From: Frisingicoccus caecimuris
GTDB lineage: Bacteria; Bacillota; Clostridia; Lachnospirales; Lachnospiraceae
Assembly: GCF_004340975.1 (NCBI RefSeq)
Contig: NZ_SLXA01000006.1
Location: 1 to 64,000, forward strand
Direction of reading: 5' to 3'
Length of the DNA stretch: 64,000 nt
Shown here piece by piece: positions 52,077 to 61,527 of this stretch. The notes under the pieces were generated by a model. That model was not told where the DNA came from, made no database searches, and worked only from the letters and a program-made list of their open reading frames with translations. Numbering within the stretch: position 1 is the stretch's first letter; the number at the start of each line of letters is the position of its first letter. The translations under genes were made by a program, and so were the position numbers.

Positions 52077-53423
52077 TCATTTCACTTGGTAAATTCGGCC
52101 TTCATGTCCTTGAAGGACCATATGCACCCGTCCACTTTCCGCCGGAAGTACCTGTCCCGACATTAAATCGCAGATGCTGCTGCCCGATATCGGAAGATTG
52201 ATATCCACACTGGCTTCCGAATCGTCATTATTTAAAGCCACGATACAAGCATCACCCTCAAAGCGGCGGCCGTATACATATTGGCGATTTGTCAGCAGTA
52301 ATTCGACATACTCTCCATAAATCAGTTCCTTTCTGGAAGAACGTATCTGAGCCAGTGTTCGAATCCATCGGGTCAAATCCGTTTCTTCCATCTCGGAAAG
52401 CACCAGTTTCGGTCTCAACGGCGCATCGCTGCCGTTCACCTTCTGTCCGTGGATTCCGAACTCCGAACCATAATAAATCGACGGAATTCCCTGAATCGTA
52501 AACAAAAACATATATACTGGAAATAAGTCCTCCGGAACCGCCAGCTTATCGATAATCCGGTCTACGTCATGATTATCTACAAAATTATATAAGACCGCAT
52601 CCCTGCACAGTCCATATTCTCCAAAGAGACGGCGCAGCGTGTGGGCCATCTCAAAATAATTATGGCTGTTATGAGCCGAATAAATACCCTTATGCAGCTC
52701 ATAATTTGTCACAGAGTGAAGCATTCCCGGAGCCACCCATCGGCTGTAATCCCCGTGAATGACCTCCCCCATCAGCCAGAAATCCGGCTTCAATCGCTCC
52801 GTCTCTTTACGGAGACGGCGCATAAATTCAAAATCCAGTACGTCGGCACAATCCAGACGTATACCATCAATATCAAAATTCTCAATCCAAAAACATACCA
52901 CCGACATCAATTCGTCTGTGACCTGGGGGTTCCAGACATTTAATCGGGGCAGTTCCGGATATCCTCGCCAGGATTCATACCAGAATGGGTCTCCCAGGGG
53001 GCTGGTGCCGTCAAAATTCACCTGGCAATACCAGTCCTTTCCCCATGAATCCCATTTCTGTTCCTGAAGATTTTTAAATGCCGGAAATTCTCTGCCAGTA
53101 TGATTAAATACGCCGTCCACAACGACTTTTATTTCCCGCTCATGACAGGCATCCACCCACTGTCGAAATCCGGCGTTATTTCCAAGGCGGCGGTCCACCT
53201 GACGATAGTCCCTTGTGTCATATCCGTGACTGGTCGATTCAAACAACGGTCCGATATAAACCGCATTGCATCCCAGTTCCTTTATATGCTCCACCCATTC
53301 CTCTCCAACGGCAAAAAATGGATCCGCCCCCTCCTGAAAAGGCATCGCCGAGTCATTGCGTTCCGGTGCACCGCATAATCCCAGGGGATAAATATGATAA
53401 AATATTCTGTCTTCGAATAGCAT
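52077..53423 (-). CDS. GH13 alpha-amylase family glycosidase
   Basis: A 448-residue cytosolic GH13 protein with no signal peptide. Conserved regions are VVVDGVFNHTG, GIRLDCADVL (nucleophile Asp), LMGEVIHGDY (acid/base Glu) and NFVDNHDVDR. It should cut alpha-1,4-glucans or maltodextrins, probably in glycogen or storage-sugar turnover. It overlaps the upstream TPR/AAA gene by ATGA and lies 9 bp before glgB. The exact specificity is not clear. Confidence 0.88.
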   Translation of the reverse strand: MLFEDRIFYHIYPLGLCGAPERNDSAMPFQEGADPFFAVGEEWVEHIKELGCNAVYIGPLFESTSHGYDTRDYRQVDRRLGNNAGFRQWVDACHEREIKVVVDGVFNHTGREFPAFKNLQEQKWDSWGKDWYCQVNFDGTSPLGDPFWYESWRGYPELPRLNVWNPQVTDELMSVVCFWIENFDIDGIRLDCADVLDFEFMRRLRKETERLKPDFWLMGEVIHGDYSRWVAPGMLHSVTNYELHKGIYSAHNSHNYFEMAHTLRRLFGEYGLCRDAVLYNFVDNHDVDRIIDKLAVPEDLFPVYMFLFTIQGIPSIYYGSEFGIHGQKVNGSDAPLRPKLVLSEMEETDLTRWIRTLAQIRSSRKELIYGEYVELLLTNRQYVYGRRFEGDACIVALNNDDSEASVDINLPISGSSICDLMSGQVLPAESGRVHMVLQGHEGRIYQVK

Positions 53424-55594
53424 CAGTCAAAATCCTCCGGAAGTAATGTAAACATACTTGCCTCTTTATATGCATTATCCAGCACTGTCATAAATAAGTT
53501 TTTCATATTACGTTTTTCCAGATTGACAACAGCCTCATCAATGACAGCCATAACATCTTCATAGTTCACGTCTTCCCCGGTTATCGTTCGTTTTTCAAAA
53601 ATTTCCCGAAGAGTTACCATTCGGACTTCCTCCGAAATTTCATAACCACGCCGTTTTGCATAGGATTCGGCCAGCTTCACCAGCTCACTTTCATCATATT
53701 TTGAAATATTGATGACATTCAGGAATCGGGAACGCAGCTTCGGATACTTTTTCCACAATCCGTGAAGATCCGATTCCGAATCTTCAAGTACGATCGCAAC
53801 CTTCTGTTCGTCCTGATTTACATAATCCGAAATAATATTAACCGACTTTTCATCCAATCTTCCCGCGCCGCTGATAATCAGACAGCCTCCGGATATTTTT
53901 TCAAATACCGGCGAAAAATCCATATTATTCAGTTCTTCAGATGTAGCCCGAACGATCTTTCCTTTATCGCACATACCATAAGTATTCAGTGCTTTGGCAA
54001 TACCGATGGAAATCTGTGACTTCATGCTTTCATCCGTGCCGGATACAACAAAATTAATATCATATGGTGCCAGAATATCTTCTTTTTCAAGAAGTGAAGA
54101 TTCCAGCTTTGTAAATGTTTCCGCCAGCTGTTTTTTAACATTCTTAATATCAACCGCCGTAGAGAAAATATCCAGAACCGTATCCGGCACCGGTATATCC
54201 TCCATGACAATTTCATCTTCGTCCTCAGCCGATGCTGCCTCCTTCTTTTCCACTTCTGCAACGGTTTCCTCCGGCGCTTCCGGATGTGTCTCGGCTGCCG
54301 TATCCGCTTCTGGCTCAACTTTTATCTCTTTTGGACTTTCCGACACGTTTTTCGCTACCGTTTCTCCTCCAAAGAATAAATCCAGAGCCGTCTGATCCAG
54401 CTTATTTTCAATAACTTCATCCTCTTCTGCTTCTCCGGTAATATCCTCCGGCGTTACCATACGCATGCGGCTGCTAAAATCCTCCTTCTCCACCGGATGA
54501 CCAGCAGGTCTGCTGTTCTCAACATTTCTCTGGATTCTTGCAATAAAATCCTGTTGGTTCACATCCGAATCGGCTTCTGAAATTATTTCGTCCTCTTCCT
54601 CATCTTCATCTTTTCCAGCCAGAATTGCTGCTGCCTTTGCTGCAATTACCGCTGAGTCAAGAACCATGGTCGCTCCCATATCTGTTCTTTTTTCCTCCGG
54701 CTTCTGAACTGGTACCTCCGGCTCCTGGATTGCCACTTTTGGCTCCTCAGTTATTACTTTTTCGTCTGACCCGGAAGACTCCGCTACTGCCGCAGCCAGA
54801 AGATTCTCTTCCGTTTTCGTCTTTGCCTCCACTGCCATCGCTTCCGTACGTCCGCCTTCTTCCAGATCATAGACATCTGAATACTCGTCATCATCCTTCA
54901 TATATTCATCCACATTCAACGGAACATTCAGGCCGCTGCGCTCCAAAAGTCCTTCTGAATCAAACATATAAGTCGCACCTACTGTCTGATGCATATCCGG
55001 TCCCGGGTCACCGGTACCTCTGCCACCGTTGACTTCTGCTTTAAGTGCATTGGCCATGTCCACATATTCACCATGACCAAACCACAAGATAATTTCATCA
55101 CACTCTCGAATACATTTTTTATCTTCACCGGCTTCATGATAAAGCTTCGCCAACTCATACGCCCATTCCTCAATATATTCATAATCTTTTAGCTGTTCCA
55201 GAGTATGGATGAGCACGGACGTCCGCTCACCCTTTCCCTTGTCCAGCCGATATCGGAGAATATACCGGTGCAGATCTCTTGACGCCACAGAAATAAACTC
55301 TTTATAGTAATATTCCGCTTCTGAATAGCTTCCCTTTTCAATATACAGGCTGGTAAGCAGATCCAACGCCCGGCGTCCCTTCGGCATTTTTTCATAAGCT
55401 TTTAACAAAACTTTTTCTGCCAGATCATTTTCGCCTTCATGTAAAAATATCTCACCCAGCAAACACAGGGAAGATACGTTTTTCATTTTATTTAAATCCA
55501 GCTTTTCAGCAAGCTTTACCGCTGTCACATAGTCCTGATCATATGTACAACTCTTGATTTCTTTCATTAAATCAGCTTCATTAAATTTTTCCAC
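53423..55594 (-). CDS. TPR protein with a degenerate SpoVK/CbbX-type AAA+ domain
   Basis: A 723-residue protein in three parts. Residues 1-185 are TPR-like helices. Residues 190-485 are a low-complexity, strongly acidic linker (Glu/Asp-rich, with GATYMFDS and GATMVLDS as a repeated motif). Residues 490-723 resemble a CbbX/SpoVK AAA+ domain. Walker A is altered (GTDESMKS at 519-526, keeping Lys-Ser but losing the second Gly) and Walker B reads CLIISGAG where the family has an Asp-Glu pair. The arginine region LRSRF and the C-terminal lid remain. It is probably not an active ATPase. The start is GTG at 55594 after GGAG. It heads the glycogen operon. Confidence 0.72.
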   Translation of the reverse strand: MEKFNEADLMKEIKSCTYDQDYVTAVKLAEKLDLNKMKNVSSLCLLGEIFLHEGENDLAEKVLLKAYEKMPKGRRALDLLTSLYIEKGSYSEAEYYYKEFISVASRDLHRYILRYRLDKGKGERTSVLIHTLEQLKDYEYIEEWAYELAKLYHEAGEDKKCIRECDEIILWFGHGEYVDMANALKAEVNGGRGTGDPGPDMHQTVGATYMFDSEGLLERSGLNVPLNVDEYMKDDDEYSDVYDLEEGGRTEAMAVEAKTKTEENLLAAAVAESSGSDEKVITEEPKVAIQEPEVPVQKPEEKRTDMGATMVLDSAVIAAKAAAILAGKDEDEEEDEIISEADSDVNQQDFIARIQRNVENSRPAGHPVEKEDFSSRMRMVTPEDITGEAEEDEVIENKLDQTALDLFFGGETVAKNVSESPKEIKVEPEADTAAETHPEAPEETVAEVEKKEAASAEDEDEIVMEDIPVPDTVLDIFSTAVDIKNVKKQLAETFTKLESSLLEKEDILAPYDINFVVSGTDESMKSQISIGIAKALNTYGMCDKGKIVRATSEELNNMDFSPVFEKISGGCLIISGAGRLDEKSVNIISDYVNQDEQKVAIVLEDSESDLHGLWKKYPKLRSRFLNVINISKYDESELVKLAESYAKRRGYEISEEVRMVTLREIFEKRTITGEDVNYEDVMAVIDEAVVNLEKRNMKNLFMTVLDNAYKEASMFTLLPEDFD

Positions 55595-55701
55595 GGTTTC
55601 ATCTCCTTACAACTATATGCAATAATTACCCAAAATAATTTTAACATACTTGAAATTTCTTGACAATAGTTGATAAGACCGTGGCCATTTGCCCTGGCAC
55701 G

Positions 55702-55743
55702 AAAAAGCAGCCGCCCTATCGTCTTCCTGATAAGAACGGCTGC
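55702..55743 (-). terminator. Terminator of the promoter-driven unit
   Basis: AAGCAGCCG and CGGCTGCTT form a 9-bp stem separated by about 24 bases. On the minus strand a TTTT run follows. It ends any transcript from the 56248-56276 promoter about 540 bases from its start. Confidence 0.7.
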
Positions 55744-56071
55744 TTAACAATGAACTGGTTCAATCATACTTGAATTCCTTTCCTACTATAACTTGATATA
55801 TACTTCATATCAATTATAATATATTCATCTCACTATTTAATTTTTTTGGTATATCTTAATTTATAATAATAATACCTAAATCATTTAACTTTTTTATTTT
55901 ATATTCATCGGAGTATTTTTACAATCAACTTCTTTGCTACTTATGCAACTTATCTTGTTCTTACAATAATTAGATGATTACTTATAATTGATGAACTTCT
56001 TCCAGGCTATCTCCGAATTTTCTATCATATACTGACTTGTATCTGGACTCTTTAATAATTACGATCAATTT

Positions 56072-56200
56072 TTATTTTTTCTTAAGTTCTTCAACAACCT
56101 GTAAATATTCTTCTGCTATTTACAAATCATCGGCTTCTTAAATTTTTACCTTCTCGCAAAGAATATAATCATCTGAATTATTGAGCATTTACTATTTCAT
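56072..56200 (-). pseudogene. Possible decayed small gene
   Basis: From the ATG at 56200 (behind AAGGGGTGAG) the frame reads Met-Lys-stop, then short pieces such as MLNNSDDYILCEKVKI and AEEYLQVVEELKKK, broken by four stops. The stop density is close to what random AT-rich DNA gives, so decay of a real gene is only a possibility. A non-coding RNA is an alternative. Confidence 0.25.
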
Positions 56201-56247
56201 TGGACTCACCCCTTATTTTTATTACTTCTTTGTTTGTTTATGTCTAT

Positions 56248-56276
56248 ATTATAATCATGACGCTTTCATTTGTCAA
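56248..56276 (-). promoter_or_regulatory. Consensus sigma-70 promoter without an obvious gene
   Basis: On the minus strand TTGACA (56271-56276) and TATAAT (56248-56253) are 17 bp apart, both at consensus. It is the strongest promoter in the window by sequence, yet no intact reading frame follows. A terminator lies about 540 bp downstream. Confidence 0.85.
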
Positions 56277-56390
56277 TACATTTTTTAAAAATATTTTAAT
56301 TTATTTTTCATTTTATTATATATAGCTTTATTTATCTGTTTTTACTGTTTTAATTTTCATATTTTTCAGTTAATTTCCACATCACATAAA

Positions 56391-56429
56391 AATGCCGAGG
56401 CCCTTATATCTCCACAAGGCCCCGGCATT
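56391..56429 (-). terminator. Terminator of the SMC operon
   Basis: AATGCCGAGGCCCTT (56391-56405) pairs with AAGGCCCCGGCATT (56416-56429). On the minus strand TTTTTATG follows. It lies 3 bp beyond the stop of the SMC-like gene, so the operon ends there. Confidence 0.88.
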
Positions 56430-56432
56430 GTT

Positions 56433-59400
56433 TCAAATAAAATCAAAAACTTCCTGTTCAAATTCCAGCTTCTCGTATTCCATCGAAGCTACATCCACAT
56501 TCGAACTGTAATCCACAACAACGGTCTGCTGCATCTTATCAATCATCTTCTGTCCCAAAATATAATTGATGTCGAATTTACCCGTAATGGCCGGTGTGGC
56601 TCCCCGGGTCGGTACGATCAGTTGAACATGGTTTTTCCGAAGCAGTTCAAAGATTGGCTGCCAGATATAAATATCCTTGGCCGCACCAAAAGGATTATCA
56701 ATAAAGATAACTTTCTTCAGATCCGAGCCGTCTCCGCCACCGGAATATACCATGGAAATGTAATTGATCACACCGATCAAAAACTGGATGTAGATTCCCT
56801 GGGACTGTCCCGTACTTCCCACAGCCTCTTCATATTTCAGATAGCGGCTCTGTTCTTTCACCCGTTCCCGTTTATAAAGCTTTAAACGAATACTGTTCAT
56901 ATCGGTAACAATGACCGAGAACAACCGCTTCCAGGAAAGCTGCTGACGGATGTAAGCCACCCGCTCCTCCTGGGTGCTATAGGCGTCCGTCCTGGCTACA
57001 ATATCGTCAATGTATTCCGACATGCGTTGTGCATACATTTCTTCTTTAACATACGGAATCTGCAGCATGACCGTCGGAATCTGCTTACCGTCCAGCACAA
57101 TACGGGAATAGACCGGAAATCGCTCCAGTTCGGCCTTAATGCTGACACACCGCTGCAGACACTGCCTTTCAAATTTTTCCTTGATCTGGACCATATCCCG
57201 GATGGTTTTCTCGATGCGTTCCTTTTCAAGACGGACAATCTGTGCCGTCTCCGCCAATTGGCCCATCAACTCTCCGGCCTCCGAGGCTGTCGTCGGGATA
57301 CCGGTCTCCGTCCGAATGGCCTCCGATAATTCAGAGGCAGAAAGCAGGTTCAGGCTCTCAACGGTCTTTTCCTTGTCCCGCTCGAAGCCTTCCCGCTTCC
57401 TTTGAATTTCAGTACGCAGCCGTTGGTATTTTTCATTGATTTCCCGATGTTTTCTGCGAATATCCACATCCATTCCATAAGTTTCTTTCGTCCGGTTAAA
57501 ACGAAGGTTTTCATTGCGGATGGTCCGCTCCAAATCCCGCTTTATATCATCGTATGCCCTCAGATCTCTATAGGCATTCTGGATACTGTCTTCCGTTTTC
57601 TGATATTTTTCTTTCATCTCAGTCAACGCCTGACGCTGCTGTTCCATAAATGCGGCATAATCCACATATGGCATCTCCACACGCTGAAATGCTCCATATT
57701 TTTCCTCAATGGTACTGACACCATGAGCCACACTTCCGAAAAGCTTATTCTTATCCTCCCGGAATTGAAAAAGGGTATCGGCCTGACGCTCTATTTCTGC
57801 TTTCAGCGAAGACAGCTCCTGCTCCATTGTTTCAAAAGCTGCCGCATCCAACGGTATCAGGCGTCGTTCCTTTGCCATTGTTTCCAGCAATGTTGTTTCC
57901 ACACCCCGCTTCTGGATCATGCGCATTGTTGTATCCATCATCTGCTGATAACTCTCCAAAAGCTGTTTCTTATCTTCCAGATCCGAATGTTCTTTTTCAT
58001 AGGATTCTTTCAATGCTTTAAAACGCACATCAAGAGCCTCTCCCGTCAGATTATTTTCTCCTGTCTCCCCCGGCACATAATAGGTCTCATACAGAGAATG
58101 CCACTGGTTCTCCATCTGTTCCAGCGCTTCACGAAGCGTTCTTTTCTGTGCTGCCAGCGCTTCACCGGTTTCCCTGGCCCACTGCAGCTTATCCCCGGCC
58201 TGTTTCTGCTGATTTTCATTCTCCTGAATCGCCGTCTCCAACTGCCGTTTCTTCTCCTGCAGGGTTGTCAGCCGCTCATCAATGGCCTTCATCTGTTCCA
58301 GCACATCAATATCTTCATCTAACGCCTGATTTTCCTCATTCACCTTCTTTAAAGACTCTACGGCCTCATCCCTGCTTGTCTCACACGCCTTTAAGGCCGC
58401 CTCGTTCTGCCCTGTTTTTTCTTCGAGAACTGCCAGTTCTTCTTCAATCTTTCTCTGGCGTTCCGCCCGTTTTGCATAATGCTGCCGGTAATTCAGTTCA
58501 AAACCGGCCATATATTTCCTGTCGGCATCCATCGTCCGTTCCCGGTCTTTCAGTCGTTCAAGAGTGTTCCTGTTCTCTTCCAAAATCTTCTCCAGCCGTT
58601 CACCGGCCTCCTGGCGCAGCGCAGCATCTTTATACCATTCCGGATTTTGTGACAAGAAGAGAATTTCTTCCCCGGTCACCACCTCCTCCTGGCGCATGAC
58701 CTGTGCCAGAGAAATTACAGGTACAAGCCCGTCTCCCAAGTCCATTTCAAGCAGAACCCGATCTTCTTTTATTTTAGACAGACCACTTTCCAGAATAACG
58801 GCCTCCGGCAGGAATGGAATTCGCTCTAACAGTATTTTCCGATCATAATCATCGATATTTTTCAGGTAATCTCCGCCGAATATACATTTTAATCCATGGC
58901 ATCGTCGTATGTATTCAATTACAGTCTCCACCGCCGCACTCGGTACAGCCGGACTTCCCTGCCGGAAATTATCCAGCTGTTTTTTCAGCCGTTCGATCTC
59001 TCTGCGCTTCAACTCACCGTCCAGAATAACCTTTCGAATCTGACGATCGATCAGTTCCATCAACGACTCCCCGTCATCGGCACGATAAATCCGAACCAGT
59101 TTATCCCGTTTTTCTTTTTCCCGGGCATAGCTGTCCATAAATACTTTGACATCTGCTTTTTCTGCTTCCAGATATTTTCTTCTCCGCAAATGGTCTTCCT
59201 GCTCGAGCGTCAGCCGCTGAATCTCAGTCTCCTGCATCGTCTGAAGATTCATCAATTCCCGATATTTCAATTCATTCGCCCCGCGCTGCTGTTTCTTTTC
59301 CCTCAGCGTTCGGCCAATGTTCTCCATAAATAATACGGGTACCTTTTTGCAGAGAAGACGATACTGCCTATTGCCTTCATTTTCAAAACCCGATATTTCC

Positions 59401-60821
59401 TTCATCTGGCTTTGTAAGACCGCACCTTCACTAAACATCTGGCGCTCCTTTTCCTGAGCTTCCGCCAGTAATCCCGCCGTCTCCCCGGCCGCTTTTTCCA
59501 CTGACCACACTTTTTTATTTAAGAGCTGTCGTTCTTCCTGATTCAGTGCAAACCGTATTCGTGCCAGTCGCTGCAGCTCTTCCAGAAGCCCTTCACTATC
59601 ATTTTTATCCTGAGATAAAAATATCTTCAAAGTTTCCCATTTTTTCTTCACCTGAAGATAATCGGCATAGTCCTTCACACTTTCTGCCAGAGCCAATGCC
59701 TGTTCCTTCTTGCTCAGGGTCTGCTTCATCTGTTCCAGACCGGCCGCATATTTTTCCGTATCCGCTTCCAGCCATTTTAAATGCTCCTGACTTTCCTGAA
59801 TCTTTAATGTATCCAGTTTTCTGGAAATCTCCCGGATATGTTTCTCCGCATGCTCTTTTTCCTTCTGACAAACTGCCAGTTCTTTCTCCTTCTTCCGGTT
59901 TATCCCGGTCACTGTATGATAAGCGCGTATCATATCCGTATCCAGTGCTTCTTTTTCAGCATAAACCTTTTTCAACAATTCCACGCGACTGGAAAAACCT
60001 TCTAAGATCTCTGCCTGGCGGTCATAATAGCCCATCTCTTCCTTACGGCTGGCCAGTTCCGCCAGCTTATCTTTAATCTGAATCAGGGTATCCGCCATAT
60101 CCCCATCTGTTTTGCCATTCTGTTGAAAAGCCCGCTGGATGACCTCTTCAATCAGCAGGTCCTCCACCACTCTTCGGGTTGTTTTGTATCGATTTTCAAA
60201 ATAGGTCCGTACATGGCCTTCGGTCTTATTAATTCCCCGCAGAATCTCCCAATGACTTTCATAAAGGCCATAACTGCTGATGAAGCGCTGATATTCGCCC
60301 TTCCGCTCAAAAATATGAACCTCAATTCCCATATCCCGTCGGCCAAGTTCCTTTAAATAGGACTTTAATCCGGTATAGGTCACCCGCTCTTTTCCGTCGC
60401 TTAACGGCAGATTGACCAGATCATTGTCATTGTACCCCCGATAAAATAAAACGTAATTGAAATATTCAATGGACGCTGTCTCCCGAAGCTCTTCCCGGGC
60501 CTTCCGGGCACAGAAGCCCGTCAACATATATTTATATCCGTCATGAATGAACCGGTCGTCCAGTTTCCACTCAATCAATGAGTGAATTGTCTTACTTCCC
60601 TGTTCTGTACGGAACAACTTTTCAATGGGCTGCTTATCATCCAATGTACAATTGGGTATCAGATTCTGAAACAACAGCAGCATTAAAACACTTTTGCCTC
60701 CGCCGTTGGCCAGATCATAAAGGGCATTCCTGCCGTCGAACCGAAGAATAAAATCATCATAAAACTGGGTTCCGAAATTATATTTCACATTATTCACACG
60801 AATCCGATTAATATGAGGCAT
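56433..60821 (-). CDS. MukB/JetC-like SMC ATPase
   Basis: A 1462-residue SMC-type protein. The Walker A-like NGGGKS is at residues 39-44, and long coiled coils fill most of 270-1130, with a hinge-like break near the middle. At the C-terminus the signature segment STGQSQGIY and Walker B VIFIDNPFG (Asp1375, Asn1376 where a Glu is usual) complete the head. It would fold back into a DNA-loop-extruding dimer with the kleisin and KITE proteins encoded just upstream. The layout fits MukBEF/MksBEF and Wadjet JetC of the Firmicute type. The ATG follows AGGAGGGG and overlaps the preceding gene by 14 bp. Confidence 0.85.
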   Translation of the reverse strand: MPHINRIRVNNVKYNFGTQFYDDFILRFDGRNALYDLANGGGKSVLMLLLFQNLIPNCTLDDKQPIEKLFRTEQGSKTIHSLIEWKLDDRFIHDGYKYMLTGFCARKAREELRETASIEYFNYVLFYRGYNDNDLVNLPLSDGKERVTYTGLKSYLKELGRRDMGIEVHIFERKGEYQRFISSYGLYESHWEILRGINKTEGHVRTYFENRYKTTRRVVEDLLIEEVIQRAFQQNGKTDGDMADTLIQIKDKLAELASRKEEMGYYDRQAEILEGFSSRVELLKKVYAEKEALDTDMIRAYHTVTGINRKKEKELAVCQKEKEHAEKHIREISRKLDTLKIQESQEHLKWLEADTEKYAAGLEQMKQTLSKKEQALALAESVKDYADYLQVKKKWETLKIFLSQDKNDSEGLLEELQRLARIRFALNQEERQLLNKKVWSVEKAAGETAGLLAEAQEKERQMFSEGAVLQSQMKEISGFENEGNRQYRLLCKKVPVLFMENIGRTLREKKQQRGANELKYRELMNLQTMQETEIQRLTLEQEDHLRRRKYLEAEKADVKVFMDSYAREKEKRDKLVRIYRADDGESLMELIDRQIRKVILDGELKRREIERLKKQLDNFRQGSPAVPSAAVETVIEYIRRCHGLKCIFGGDYLKNIDDYDRKILLERIPFLPEAVILESGLSKIKEDRVLLEMDLGDGLVPVISLAQVMRQEEVVTGEEILFLSQNPEWYKDAALRQEAGERLEKILEENRNTLERLKDRERTMDADRKYMAGFELNYRQHYAKRAERQRKIEEELAVLEEKTGQNEAALKACETSRDEAVESLKKVNEENQALDEDIDVLEQMKAIDERLTTLQEKKRQLETAIQENENQQKQAGDKLQWARETGEALAAQKRTLREALEQMENQWHSLYETYYVPGETGENNLTGEALDVRFKALKESYEKEHSDLEDKKQLLESYQQMMDTTMRMIQKRGVETTLLETMAKERRLIPLDAAAFETMEQELSSLKAEIERQADTLFQFREDKNKLFGSVAHGVSTIEEKYGAFQRVEMPYVDYAAFMEQQRQALTEMKEKYQKTEDSIQNAYRDLRAYDDIKRDLERTIRNENLRFNRTKETYGMDVDIRRKHREINEKYQRLRTEIQRKREGFERDKEKTVESLNLLSASELSEAIRTETGIPTTASEAGELMGQLAETAQIVRLEKERIEKTIRDMVQIKEKFERQCLQRCVSIKAELERFPVYSRIVLDGKQIPTVMLQIPYVKEEMYAQRMSEYIDDIVARTDAYSTQEERVAYIRQQLSWKRLFSVIVTDMNSIRLKLYKRERVKEQSRYLKYEEAVGSTGQSQGIYIQFLIGVINYISMVYSGGGDGSDLKKVIFIDNPFGAAKDIYIWQPIFELLRKNHVQLIVPTRGATPAITGKFDINYILGQKMIDKMQQTVVVDYSSNVDVASMEYEKLEFEQEVFDFI

Positions 60822-61527
60822 CTCTATCCCCTCCTGTTACAATGCTGTACAAACGCCCCCGGTTCTCCTCGTAATAATTCTCTGCCAGGGCACGAAACCG
60901 CGGTTTCACATAGTACCGTCCCTGGGATTCGAAAAATAAATCCTGGGAAACGAGAAAGTTAAAAACAAGCTTTACAAATCCGGTCTTAGAGCCTCTGGCT
61001 GCTTTCAATGACGCCATATCTTCATTTGACGGAACAAGCGGCATGTCCTCCCACAGCGATGCCAGCGTCTGGAAACTGTTTTCTTCCACCGCATTTAATG
61101 CCTGTCCATGCAGCGCCTTCAACGCCTTCTGCATCGAACTGTCCGTCTGGGTAATAACTTCTTCACACCGTACATAATCCGTGTAGGAAAAGGTTCCCGA
61201 ATCCTGATAAAATAAAAGAATAATATTATAGATAATAAAATAGGCCAGATATAATTCCCGGTTCAGACGCAGACCGATGACCCGCTTTAATTCATCATTG
61301 GTAAAACCAAAAACCCGGTTACCGTCTCCGGCCGTCACATACAGGCTGCTGCCAAATTCATAAAGGCTCAGATTGGATTTCTTTAAAATAGACATGAGAA
61401 TATCATAGACCTCACTGTTATTCTGATAAGCCTCATATAAATCCACATGTTGGGCACTGCTGACTTCTTCCCCTACAATGAGCAGCGTAAATATTTCCAT
61501 TGCTTTATCCAGATTTCCATGGTCCAT
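60808..61527 (-). CDS. MukE/JetB-like KITE protein
   Basis: A 239-residue protein with predicted winged-helix sequence and no catalytic motif, in the position and size of JetB/MukE. In other systems the pair of such subunits bridges the kleisin and the SMC head. The ATG at 61527 overlaps the preceding stop (TGATG); a GTG one codon upstream is possible. The next gene starts inside its 3' end. Confidence 0.75.
   Translation of the reverse strand: MDHGNLDKAMEIFTLLIVGEEVSSAQHVDLYEAYQNNSEVYDILMSILKKSNLSLYEFGSSLYVTAGDGNRVFGFTNDELKRVIGLRLNRELYLAYFIIYNIILLFYQDSGTFSYTDYVRCEEVITQTDSSMQKALKALHGQALNAVEENSFQTLASLWEDMPLVPSNEDMASLKAARGSKTGFVKLVFNFLVSQDLFFESQGRYYVKPRFRALAENYYEENRGRLYSIVTGGDRDASY

Larger units (their letters stand above)
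55595..56390. other. AT-rich gap without a clear gene
   Basis: This gap between the TPR/AAA gene and the SMC operon holds a consensus promoter (56248-56276), a ribosome-site-like AAGGGGTGAG with an ATG that meets a stop after two codons, and a terminator at 55702-55743. Several short frames on the minus strand are broken by stops. The rest is AT-rich with no recognised signal. Confidence 0.6.

Noticed and set aside
55694-55710. A TGGCACG-like sequence on the plus strand followed by GC
   Set aside because: The spacing between GG and GC is 9, not 10, the TTGC half is missing, and it overlaps the arm of a terminator with no plus-strand gene downstream.
56072-56200. The idea that in-frame stops mark a recoded gene
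   Set aside because: Stops of all three kinds occur at about the rate expected for random AT-rich DNA, and no consistent amino-acid replacement is apparent.
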